Assembly: GCA_007120555.1 (NCBI GenBank)
Contig: SKNL01000008.1
Location: 1 to 5,714, forward strand
Source of the DNA: Balneolales bacterium
GTDB lineage: Bacteria > Bacteroidota > Rhodothermia > Balneolales > Natronogracilivirgulaceae
DNA length: 5,714 nt
Direction of reading: 5' to 3'
The position numbers and the translations under genes were made by a program. Under the pieces are notes generated by a model. It made no database searches. It was not told where the DNA came from and saw only the letters and a program-made list of their open reading frames with translations. This document shows, in pieces, positions 1 to 5,714 of this stretch; positions within the stretch are counted from its first letter, which is position 1; every line of letters begins with the position of its first letter.

Positions 1-164
1 ATCACCAGGAACAGCAGGTAGATCATCACGAACGAGGCGCCGCCATAGAGTCCGGCGATGAACGGGAAGCGCCAGACGTTGCCGAGCCCAACCGCACATC
101 CCGCCGCCAGCAGCAGGAAACCCAGCCTGCTTTTCAGTGTTTCGCGAACCATGGTATCTGTCAT
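1..164 (-). CDS. Sodium-coupled NSS/SNF family transporter, N-terminal part only
   Basis: This is the start of an inner-membrane neurotransmitter:sodium symporter family protein, which in bacteria usually imports amino acids with Na+. Only 54 codons are present because the gene leaves the window at its left edge. Residues 12-34 carry the family's TM1 signature: SRLGF, then AVGLGNVWRFP, where the unwound helix forms the Na+ and substrate sites in LeuT. Residues 40-54 (YGGASFVMIYLLFLV) match the start of TM2. The ATG at 164-162 is preceded by GGGG seven bases upstream, a weak ribosome binding site; Met5 (152-150) is an alternative start. The gene follows uppP in the same direction with a 104-base gap that contains a small ORF, so the two may be cotranscribed. 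The substrate cannot be told from this fragment. Family assignment is firm. Confidence 0.9.
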   Translation of the reverse strand, partial: MTDTMVRETLKSRLGFLLLAAGCAVGLGNVWRFPFIAGLYGGASFVMIYLLFLV

Positions 165-168
165 GCTG

Positions 169-264
169 CTACCCCATTGTAATAGTGACGGTGACGGTGA
201 TGATGATGGCAATGATGCCGGTCAGTTTTGCCCGCGAGTCAACATCCGTTCCATCAGAACACAT
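169..264 (-). CDS. Possible 31-residue small hydrophobic peptide or leader peptide
   Basis: This is an ATG-to-TAG frame of 31 codons between uppP and the NSS transporter, on the same strand as both. It starts 4 bases after the uppP stop and ends 4 bases before the transporter ATG, a packing typical of translationally coupled genes. The N-terminal half is polar (Asp at positions 4, 7 and 9, then Arg11 and Lys13). Residues 17-29 are almost entirely Ile, Val and Thr, with one Ala, enough for a short membrane segment. There is no Shine-Dalgarno sequence before the ATG. Some NSS transporters, such as MetP of Corynebacterium, work with a very small membrane subunit (MetS), but I see no MetS-like Trp-Gly-Gly signature here. 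Its Ile/Thr/Val codons also resemble amino-acid attenuator leaders, but no room exists for a terminator before the next gene. It could be chance. Confidence 0.33.
   Translation of the reverse strand: MCSDGTDVDSRAKLTGIIAIIITVTVTITMG
185..208. repeat. Short imperfect hexamer repeat (GTGACG/GTGATG)
   Basis: Four imperfect 6-base units lie in tandem on the plus strand: GTGACG, GTGACG, GTGATG, ATGATG. On the minus strand they spell the alternating Ile, Thr and Val codons of the small ORF. Because the unit is a multiple of three, a gain or loss of a unit would keep that frame open. Confidence 0.55.
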
Positions 265-268
265 CGCA

Positions 269-1078
269 TCAAAAGTAGATAATCCCGAAAATACCAACTG
301 CCCAGCAATAGAAGGCGAAATAGTGAAGCTTTTCGCGTTTGAGCAGGATGATCAGATATTTCAGGGCGAAGTAGCCGGAGATGAAGGATGTGAAAAAGCC
401 GATGACCAGGGCGATTACGGTTTCCGTATCAAGAGTCCCGGCAATACGGGTCAGATCGTAGAGCATGGCCCCGCCCAGGACCGGCAAAACCATCAGGAAA
501 GAGAAATTGGCCACGCTGTCGCGGTTGATACCCATCTGGAGTCCGGCAGTAATGGTGGTCCCGGACCGGCTGATGCCCGGGATCAGGGCAAACGACTGGG
601 CCACACCCATCAGGAATCCGCGTCCCGTGTTCACGTCCTTTTTCGGATTCTCCACAAACCGGGTGGAAAAGAGCATCGTGCCGGTGACCAGGAGCATGAC
701 CGAAACCAGGGTCGGATTGAAGAAAATGGCCTCGATGGAGTCCTTGAACGTGAAATACACCACGCCGGCGGGAATCATGCTCAGCAGGATAATGTAACTC
801 AGCTGCGTATTGGAGTCGGTCACGAACCGCCGCGATCGCAGTCCGGACGGGGAAAACGACTTGAACAGATCCACAAGGATGGCGCCGATCCGCTTGTGGA
901 AATAGACGACAATGCTGCAAAAAGAGCCGAAGTGCACCACAATCTCAAACGTAATGCCCGGGGCAAGTTCGGCGCCCAAAAGGGCGCTGGCCAGGGCCAG
1001 GTGTCCGGAACTGCTTACGGGCAGAAACTCCGTGATGCCCTGCAGCAACCCCAGTAAAAAAGCTTCGATAAATTCCAT
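269..1078 (-). CDS. uppP: Undecaprenyl-diphosphate phosphatase (UppP/BacA family)
   Basis: This integral membrane phosphatase removes one phosphate from undecaprenyl diphosphate to regenerate the lipid carrier for peptidoglycan and other envelope polymers; overexpression of family members gives bacitracin resistance. The 269-residue product is close to the 273 residues of the E. coli protein. The first catalytic region is at residues 13-27: Q13-x-x-x-E17 (the family's E/Q-xxx-E motif, with Gln in the first place), then PVSSSGH with Ser23 and His26. The second is PGISRSGTT at 167-175, including the conserved Arg171. Several hydrophobic helices fill the rest, and the product ends in a hydrophobic segment as expected. 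The ATG at 1078-1076 puts the first motif at its usual distance from the N-terminus. The gene diverges from the beta-helix gene and reads towards the NSS transporter. It appears complete and intact. A 306-codon frame on the opposite strand is its shadow. Confidence 0.97.
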   Translation of the reverse strand: MEFIEAFLLGLLQGITEFLPVSSSGHLALASALLGAELAPGITFEIVVHFGSFCSIVVYFHKRIGAILVDLFKSFSPSGLRSRRFVTDSNTQLSYIILLSMIPAGVVYFTFKDSIEAIFFNPTLVSVMLLVTGTMLFSTRFVENPKKDVNTGRGFLMGVAQSFALIPGISRSGTTITAGLQMGINRDSVANFSFLMVLPVLGGAMLYDLTRIAGTLDTETVIALVIGFFTSFISGYFALKYLIILLKREKLHYFAFYCWAVGIFGIIYF

Positions 1079-1094
1079 GTTTCCAGTTCAGCTG

Positions 1095-1124
1095 ATTTGC
1101 GAAATTTCAGATGGTTTGCAAAAT
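1095..1124. repeat. Pair of near-palindromic TTTGC boxes upstream of uppP
   Basis: ATTTGCGAAAT at 1095-1105 and GTTTGCAAAAT at 1114-1124 match at 9 of 11 bases and are offset by 19 bases, close to two helical turns. Each has dyad symmetry: TTTGCAAA at 1115-1122 is a perfect 8-base palindrome, and the other has matching arms around an odd centre. They lie about 17-46 bases upstream of the uppP start, where an operator would overlap the transcript start or 5' leader. The regulator is unknown, and chance is possible for motifs this short. Confidence 0.3.
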
Positions 1125-1254
1125 GTTCTCCCGGCTGATAACCCCCATGGTGTTGCCATGAAGTATACCGCCATATGCCGCATGAAGATATTGAAATGAT
1201 TGGAAAAAGACACACAATAACCAGACCATCCCGAAACTTCTGTTTCCATTCGTG

Positions 1255-1300
1255 TTTGACATTTTCTTTATAATTTATTAGTCTTTGCGCCTAACATTTG
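1255..1300 (+). promoter_or_regulatory. AT-rich promoter-like stretch for the beta-helix gene
   Basis: TTGACA at 1256-1261 and TATAAT at 1269-1274 are perfect sigma-70 words but sit only 7 bases apart, so they cannot act together as -35 and -10. Bacteroidetes-type promoters use TTG near -33 and TAnnTTTG near -7. Two imperfect forms with one extra base occur here: TAGTCTTTG ending at 1287 and TAACATTTG ending at 1300. The stretch is the most AT-rich in the window and lies 115-160 bases upstream of the preferred start. The region is a plausible promoter, but the exact elements are unsure. Confidence 0.25.
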
Positions 1301-1328
1301 CTTAAACAATACTTATGAACCATAAGCA
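1299..1328 (+). repeat. Nested, competing inverted repeats in the probable 5' leader
   Basis: TGCTTA at 1299-1304 pairs with TAAGCA at 1323-1328, while CTTATG at 1312-1317 pairs with CATAAG at 1321-1326 across a 3-base loop. The two right arms overlap, so only one stem can form at a time. The stems are short and AT-rich and hence weak. They lie about 90-115 bases before the preferred beta-helix start. This could be a protein-binding dyad or chance. Confidence 0.25.
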
Positions 1329-1414
1329 AACCGAGAGCAACATGGTTCTGTGTGCCCTTCCGCTGCGAACAGGCCCGAAAGAGAGGCTCTCTGCTTGAAA
1401 TAAAAGAAAAAGAA

Positions 1415-1585
1415 ATGAGCAATCTGACACGATCACTCCTCACCTGGTTGCGCTCTGCCAACATCAATATGATGACGAACACCCTGCTCCTGATATTCGG
1501 ACATAAACCAAACCTGTTGCAGAAAACCGCTCCGGCTATCCTGCTCCTATCGGCAATCACCATAATCCCGAATAACACGGAGGCA
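1415..1585 (+). other. Probable Sec signal peptide of the beta-helix protein
   Basis: Residues 38-57 read as a hydrophobic core (PAILLLSAITII) followed by a polar stretch ending T-E-A, a plausible signal peptidase I site after Ala57. The mature protein would begin at NPQC. The part before the core is long for a signal peptide, about 37 residues with basic residues Arg6, Arg14, Lys31 and Lys37. Starting at Met19 or Met20 would shorten it to about 18. Export is expected for a T9SS substrate. Confidence 0.6.
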
Positions 1586-4500
1586 AATCCACAATGCGAT
1601 GCCACTGTGGCCGCCGGTGGCAGTATCCAATCAGCATTGGATGGCATGGAATCCGGTGATGTATTGTGTGTCGCCGCCGGCACATTCACTGAAGATCTGG
1701 TGATAGAAACTTCTCATGTCACCCTTGTTGCTGCTGATAACGGTAATCCACCTCTGATTCAAGGATCATCGGTCGCGATTTTGATATCACAGGCTGACAG
1801 CGTCCGAATCCAGGGACTGGAGATCCGGGGCGCCACGCGCGGCATCCGCCTGGAAAACAGCGACGGGGTGCAGATCGTCGATAACAAGATTACCGAAAAC
1901 GACTGGGGGATCCATGACGCCACCGGCTCGGTGCATGCGTTGGTTTCCGGAAACACCGTCACTGATAACAGCATCCGTGGCATACACCTTGCCAGCAGCG
2001 AATATGCCATCGTCGCGGACAATGTCGTTCGCAACAATGCAAAAAGCGCCTCCGGAATCGGTATGGGCATGAATATCAGCGGACATTCCACAATTACCGG
2101 AAATCTATTTGAGGACAATGCCGATCAGGCCATCCGCGCCGAGGGAAGCAATCTGCTCATCGAAAACAATACGTTCACCGGACACCGGACCGCCATCGAT
2201 CTGCTCCGTACCACCCGCAACCGGGCTGACGACGCACGAGTGGTCAACAACACCTTCACGGGAAACGACACCGGACTCAATGTGCAGTCCTCCCGGGTGG
2301 AAGTGGACGGCAATACGTTTTCCGGCAACATCGTGGATCTGCAACTCTCCGTCGCACAAAATGCCACCATCACGGACAATGAAATGGAGACCGGGCTGTC
2401 ACTGGACCTGAGCGCCGCCACCGTCACCCACGATTTCTACTTCGACCACCAGATGAGCGGCAACACCGTCGACGGCCGCCCACTCTTCTTCGCCAGGGAA
2501 ACGGAGTCACCATCCATCCCGGATAACGCGGCCCAGATATTCCTGTATCAAGTAGATGATGCCGTGATCAGCGACATGACGTTTGACGGGTTGGCGGCCG
2601 GTATTATGGTCGGATACTGCAATGGAATTGAGATCACCGGCAACTCGCTGGACAGTGTCAGCGGTCAGGCCATCGGGGTCTGGGAGTCTGCTAACATTCT
2701 GATTGAAAACAATACCGTCACAAACAGCGGCCATGTCTCTAATCTCCAGGGAATCAATGTTGTGGATTCTCCCGGAACCGTCATTGACAACAACGTTGTC
2801 ACTGGAAACGCCCGGAACGGAATTTACCTCACTCGCTCGTCCAACACGGTCATCGAAAACAACATCGCTTCTGAAAATGGACAAAACGGCATTTTTTCTA
2901 CCACTCAGTCCCATAATGTGACCACCCGGAACAATACCGTGGAAAACAACGGTCAGGTCGGCATCCGCTATTTCGGCGGCGGTGAGAATGGTGAAATTTC
3001 CGGCAATACCGTTTCAGGAAATGGCGACGCCGGCATCCAGGACGGAATGAACCGCAACAATCAGGGAACCACCATTTCAAACAATGTTGTAACCGACAAC
3101 GAACGTGAAGGCATCGATTTCCGGTCAAGGGATGCTGTCATCACGGGAAATACAGTCTCCGGAAACGGCGGATTGTTTGGCGCGATCACTTCCGGAAGCG
3201 ACTCGTTCGTTGCCGGTAATACCGTCACCGACAACAATCTCGCCGGCATCCGCGCAGGCCACGGCTCCACCGTCCGCAACAACACCATTACCGGCAACAC
3301 GCACAACGGCATTGAATTCCGAATTTCCAACAACAGCACTGCCATAGGCAACGAAGTTCGAGACAACAACGGGGTCGGCATCTCGATCAGCCGCTCGAAC
3401 AATGCCGTTGTGGACAGCAACACCGTTACGGGACACAATGCCGACCTTTTCATTTTCGACCAGTCGGAAAATGCCATGGTCCGCCACAACAGCTTTGAAT
3501 CCGGCGTGATCCTGGACAGCTTCAACGCTGAGTTCGACGAGCTGAACCACACTTTCGTCAACAACACCCTGCGCGAAGACCGGCCCCTGTTTTTCGCCCG
3601 CGGTGAAAACAACCCGGAGATCCCGGAGGATGCCGGACAGATTATCCTGGTATCCTCATCCAACGTGGACATCAGCGGTTTTGATTTTGTGGATGTGGCC
3701 GCCGGCGTACAGATCGTCTACAGCCAGGATGTGCGCATCGCCGGTAACAACTTTAGTTCCAATCACGGTGAGGGGTTCTCGGCGCGACGTGCACCCGTGA
3801 GTGTCTGGGGCACAAATGACCTGACCGTCGAAAACAACACCATTATTAACACCGACGGTTATTCCATCCAGGTGTACCGCAGCCCAGAAGCCATCGTTTC
3901 AGGCAATGAGTCCGTCGGAAATGACAGTGGTTTTCTGGTTTCCTGGTCGCCGCATGCCTCTATCCGGCACAACACAGTTTCCGAGTCGGAATTCCGGGGC
4001 CTGGAAATTGTGCGAAGCGACAGCATACATGCATTCGGAAACAACTTCAGCGATAACCTGTGGGAAGGGATCCTTGTCGAAAACTCCTTTATGGTGTTAC
4101 TGGACAGCAACACCGTATCGGACAATGCCCGGCAAGGCATGTTCTTCGAATCCTCGGACAACGCAACAATCCGTGGCAACACGGTCACGAACAACGGCGG
4201 GACCGGTATCGAATCACATTTCGGATTCCGCTCGTCCGACGAAGCAACCATCACCGACAATACAGTGACTGGTAACGGACAGCACGGTATCAATTTTCCT
4301 GCTGAAGGTGCCTTTGTCGGCGGAAACAACGTCAGAAACAACGACGATATCGGGATCATCATCGGCAGCAGAACCGTCGTGGAGGAAAACCGGATCGTCG
4401 CCAACTCCGGTCATGGACTGCAGGTGAACGACGACGGCGGTGATGTTATCATTGCATATAACAGCATCCGCGACAATGGCGGGGTCGGCTTGTCCTACAC

Positions 4501-4966
4501 CCGCAACCAACCGCTCATGGCAATCAACAACTGGTGGGGGCACGCCAGCGGTCCATCCGGAGGCGCCGAAGATCCCGAAACCGGCACTGCTGCTGATGGC
4601 AGCGGGAACGCCGTGAGCTCCGATGTCCGTTTCGACCCCTGGCTGACGGAGGATCCCTTCGGCGAAACGGAGACATCCACCGATGAGGCGGACCAGCTTC
4701 CCGTCACATTTGCCCTGGACCAAAACTATCCCAATCCGTTCAATCCGTCCACACAGATCCGCTATCACCTGCCGGTAGATGCCGATGTCAGGCTTGCCGT
4801 CTACACCATCCTCGGTGAGCGCGTAGCCACCCTGGTCAATGCACGCCAGCAGGCCGGCAGCCATGCAATCAGCTTCGATGCCACTAAACTGTCCAGCGGA
4901 GTATATATCTACCGGATAGATGCGGGCGAGCACACCCAGACTAGCAAAATGATGCTGGTCAGGTAG
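1415..4966 (+). CDS. Large right-handed parallel beta-helix protein with NosD-like modules and T9SS sorting domain
   Basis: The product is a predicted secreted or cell-surface protein of about 1,183 residues. Residues 1-57 act as an N-terminal export signal with hydrophobic core 39-51. Residues 62-93 are the usual entry segment of such helices (GGSIQSALDGMESGDVL). From about residue 115 to 1036 I count roughly 36 coils of 21-25 residues, each with an Asn-rich turn of the NNTVTxN or GNTVSGN kind followed by a G-I strand, as in NosD/PbH1 repeat families. Two copies of an RPLFFAR-containing module interrupt the helix at 355-414 and 723-782. NNWWG at 1038-1042 begins the usual C-terminal cap, and 1099-1183 is the T9SS tail. 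I see no recognisable catalytic motif. Pectate-lyase-like or polysaccharide-binding roles are possible from the fold but not shown. The frame is open to an ATG at 1352, but the extra 21 residues are charged. The ATG at 1415, preceded by an A-rich tract, is preferred; Met19 or Met20 (1469, 1472) would give a more ordinary signal peptide. Confidence 0.93.
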   Translation: MSNLTRSLLTWLRSANINMMTNTLLLIFGHKPNLLQKTAPAILLLSAITIIPNNTEANPQCDATVAAGGSIQSALDGMESGDVLCVAAGTFTEDLVIETSHVTLVAADNGNPPLIQGSSVAILISQADSVRIQGLEIRGATRGIRLENSDGVQIVDNKITENDWGIHDATGSVHALVSGNTVTDNSIRGIHLASSEYAIVADNVVRNNAKSASGIGMGMNISGHSTITGNLFEDNADQAIRAEGSNLLIENNTFTGHRTAIDLLRTTRNRADDARVVNNTFTGNDTGLNVQSSRVEVDGNTFSGNIVDLQLSVAQNATITDNEMETGLSLDLSAATVTHDFYFDHQMSGNTVDGRPLFFARETESPSIPDNAAQIFLYQVDDAVISDMTFDGLAAGIMVGYCNGIEITGNSLDSVSGQAIGVWESANILIENNTVTNSGHVSNLQGINVVDSPGTVIDNNVVTGNARNGIYLTRSSNTVIENNIASENGQNGIFSTTQSHNVTTRNNTVENNGQVGIRYFGGGENGEISGNTVSGNGDAGIQDGMNRNNQGTTISNNVVTDNEREGIDFRSRDAVITGNTVSGNGGLFGAITSGSDSFVAGNTVTDNNLAGIRAGHGSTVRNNTITGNTHNGIEFRISNNSTAIGNEVRDNNGVGISISRSNNAVVDSNTVTGHNADLFIFDQSENAMVRHNSFESGVILDSFNAEFDELNHTFVNNTLREDRPLFFARGENNPEIPEDAGQIILVSSSNVDISGFDFVDVAAGVQIVYSQDVRIAGNNFSSNHGEGFSARRAPVSVWGTNDLTVENNTIINTDGYSIQVYRSPEAIVSGNESVGNDSGFLVSWSPHASIRHNTVSESEFRGLEIVRSDSIHAFGNNFSDNLWEGILVENSFMVLLDSNTVSDNARQGMFFESSDNATIRGNTVTNNGGTGIESHFGFRSSDEATITDNTVTGNGQHGINFPAEGAFVGGNNVRNNDDIGIIIGSRTVVEENRIVANSGHGLQVNDDGGDVIIAYNSIRDNGGVGLSYTRNQPLMAINNWWGHASGPSGGAEDPETGTAADGSGNAVSSDVRFDPWLTEDPFGETETSTDEADQLPVTFALDQNYPNPFNPSTQIRYHLPVDADVRLAVYTILGERVATLVNARQQAGSHAISFDATKLSSGVYIYRIDAGEHTQTSKMMLVR
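2477..2656 (+). repeat. NosD-like module, copy 1 of the internal duplication
   Basis: Residues 355-414 of the beta-helix protein contain RPLFFAR, then a proline-containing linker (SIPDNAAQI), a strand and the turn EITGN. By my count 25 of 60 residues are identical, without gaps, to copy 2 at 723-782. It follows the ninth coil and opens a run of about 14 coils. The pattern resembles the G-K/R-P-L-Y/F-F linker that occurs between helix blocks in NosD-family proteins. This last point is from general knowledge of the family and was not searched. Confidence 0.75.
3581..3760 (+). repeat. NosD-like module, copy 2 of the internal duplication
   Basis: Residues 723-782 repeat the copy 1 pattern: RPLFFAR, a linker with EIPEDAGQI, an Ile/Val-rich strand and the turn RIAGN. 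The invariant core between copies is RPLFFAR, the I-P and A-x-Q-I of the linker, F-x-x-x-AAG and GN. It opens the last block of about 13 coils. The 368-residue offset suggests an ancient duplication of a whole helix block rather than of the module alone. Confidence 0.75.
4709..4963 (+). other. T9SS type A sorting domain (C-terminal 85 residues)
   Basis: Residues 1099-1183 form the conserved C-terminal domain that directs proteins through the type IX secretion system, after which it is usually cleaved and the protein attached to the surface or released. The hallmarks are FALDQNYPNPFNPST at the start, a strand with VYTILGERVATLV, then KLSSGVYIYRIDAG, and the terminal KMMLVR. Length and order match this family well. 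A linker rich in Asp, Glu and Thr (about residues 1080-1095) joins it to the beta-helix cap. Confidence 0.95.
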
Positions 4967-5001
4967 CATTCTACCGTAACGCAATCCAAAATTCCACTGA
5001 C

Positions 5002-5714
5002 ATGAACAAAAACCAACCACCAGATCTTGCCAAAATCACAGAAGCGCAGAAGAAAACCTGGTCGGCGGGCGATTTCAACCAGATCGCGCGACAGAACTGG
5101 GCCATGGGCGAAGCACTGTGCACGGCAGTAGATCCGCGTCCCGGCCAGCGCGTGCTCGACGTAGCCTGCGGCAGCGGAACGGCAGCGCTGGTCGCAGAAA
5201 GACGCTACTGCCACGTAACCGGCATCGACTACGTCCCGGAACTGATCGAACGCGCAAAACTGAGGGCGGAAGCCAACGGTCAGCAGGCGGAATTCGTGGT
5301 CGGCGACGCACAGCAGCTCCCCTTTCCGGACAACAGCTTCGATGTCATCCTCTCCGTCTACGGCGTCCAGTTTGCACCCGACCAGCAGAAAGCCGCTGAC
5401 GAAATGATACGGGTCTGCAAACCGGAGGGCACCATCGCCCTGGCCGGACCGGTACCGTTCGGATGGAGCGGCGATTTCTTTTCCACACACGCAAAATACA
5501 ATCCGCCCCCGCCCGGCGCTCCCTCACCCCTGCATTGGGGCACCGAAGAGGCCGTCAACCGCCTGCTCGGAAAAGGCTGCTCGACCATCTCCACCGAACA
5601 CCGCACATCCACCCAGTATTTCCGGTCCACCGACCACGCCGTGGAGGTGTTCAGCCAATGGTTCGGACCCACCATCCTCGCATCCGAAAAGCTGGATGAT
5701 TCCGGACGAAAGGA
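5002..5714 (+). CDS. Class I SAM-dependent methyltransferase, C-terminus cut by the window edge
   Basis: The frame is open from ATG 5002 to the right edge (237 complete codons) and encodes a Rossmann-fold methyltransferase of the UbiE/Methyltransf_11 type. Motif I is VLDVACGSG at residues 51-59, which binds S-adenosylmethionine. Asp76 in GIDYVPELIERA ends strand beta-2 and should contact the ribose. GDAQQLPFPDNSFDVI at 101-116 covers the motif II region, and the IRVCKPEGTIAL segment follows. The N-terminal WSAGDFNQIA and the later NPPPPGAPSPLHWGTEE region look like a widespread subfamily of single-domain enzymes of about 270 residues, so perhaps 30-40 residues are missing. The substrate is unknown. 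There is no Shine-Dalgarno sequence. The gene starts 35 bases after the beta-helix stop in the same direction and may be read from the same transcript, although a functional link is not evident. Confidence 0.92.
   Translation, partial: MNKNQPPDLAKITEAQKKTWSAGDFNQIARQNWAMGEALCTAVDPRPGQRVLDVACGSGTAALVAERRYCHVTGIDYVPELIERAKLRAEANGQQAEFVVGDAQQLPFPDNSFDVILSVYGVQFAPDQQKAADEMIRVCKPEGTIALAGPVPFGWSGDFFSTHAKYNPPPPGAPSPLHWGTEEAVNRLLGKGCSTISTEHRTSTQYFRSTDHAVEVFSQWFGPTILASEKLDDSGRK

Larger units (their letters stand above)
1079..1414. promoter_or_regulatory. Divergent intergenic region between uppP and the beta-helix gene
   Basis: This 336-base stretch has no gene I can support and must hold the promoters for both divergent genes. 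The uppP side has two near-palindromic TTTGC boxes. The middle (about 1200-1310) is clearly more AT-rich than the flanking genes and contains TTGACA and TATAAT-like words. The right side has a nested inverted repeat and an A-rich run ending at the beta-helix ATG. The beta-helix frame is open back to 1352, so the last 63 bases could be coding if an upstream start is used. Confidence 0.6.

Noticed and set aside
137..1057. 306-codon plus-strand frame overlapping uppP, with a hydrophobic signal-like N-terminus
   Set aside because: It is almost wholly antisense to uppP. Its body is very rich in Gly, His, Gln, Asp and Arg, as expected when hydrophobic codons are read from the other strand. Its hydrophobic start comes from the GTGACG repeat. 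No known family was recognised.
1256..1274. TTGACA plus TATAAT as a standard sigma-70 promoter
   Set aside because: The words are only 7 bases apart instead of about 17, so they cannot be used together as -35 and -10.
3061..3672. 203-codon minus-strand frame and several similar ones under the beta-helix gene
   Set aside because: They mirror the repeated Asn and Thr codons of the coils and have no independent start signals or family features.
1900..4300. Regularly spaced AACAACACC-like words that suggest a CRISPR or tandem array
   Set aside because: The spacing is about 63-75 bases and the units are degenerate at third positions. They are codons of beta-helix coils in an open frame, not identical repeats with unique spacers.
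4962..4975. Hairpin GGTAG-CATT-CTACC at the end of the beta-helix gene as a terminator
   Set aside because: The stem is only 5 base pairs, overlaps the stop codon and is not followed by a T-run. The next gene starts 35 bases after the stop in the same direction, so readthrough is likely.
4214..5020. 268-codon minus-strand frame opposite the beta-helix C-terminus
   Set aside because: It is antisense to the cap and the T9SS tail, which are clearly coding on the plus strand. It shows no recognisable domain and is a shadow.

Overview
The window most likely comes from a bacterium of the FCB superphylum, such as the Balneolota or Rhodothermota or a neighbouring lineage. The main evidence is the C-terminal tail of the largest protein. 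It carries the YPNPFNPST signature and a KLSSGVYIYR segment, which together mark a type IX secretion (T9SS) type A sorting domain. Gene starts that lack a clear Shine-Dalgarno sequence, one of them preceded by an A-rich tract, fit that assignment. The exact genus cannot be read from the sequence.

The left part (1-1078) is read leftward. uppP, an undecaprenyl-diphosphate phosphatase of the cell-envelope lipid carrier cycle, is followed by the first 54 codons of a sodium-coupled NSS/SNF amino-acid transporter that runs off the window. The 104-base gap between them holds a 31-codon reading frame. It is separated from uppP and from the transporter by exactly 4 bases on each side, and it encodes a run of Ile, Val and Thr. 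It may be an unannotated small membrane peptide or a leader peptide.

The centre (1079-1414) is a 336-base divergent intergenic region. It holds two near-palindromic TTTGC boxes just upstream of uppP, an AT-rich promoter-like stretch, and a pair of nested inverted repeats in the probable leader of the rightward gene.

The right part (1415-5714) is read rightward. A gene of about 1,183 codons encodes an exported right-handed parallel beta-helix protein with roughly 36 coils, a NosD-like module present twice 368 residues apart, and the T9SS tail. It is a likely secreted or surface-attached protein of unknown ligand. After 35 bases comes a class I SAM-dependent methyltransferase that is cut by the right edge.

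The genes do not form an obvious single pathway. The shared theme is the cell envelope (uppP, transporter, surface protein), with a methyltransferase of unknown substrate. No tRNA, rRNA, CRISPR array, insertion sequence or phage gene was seen. The best leads are the small ORF between uppP and the transporter and the duplicated module in the beta-helix protein. Neither proves a new system.
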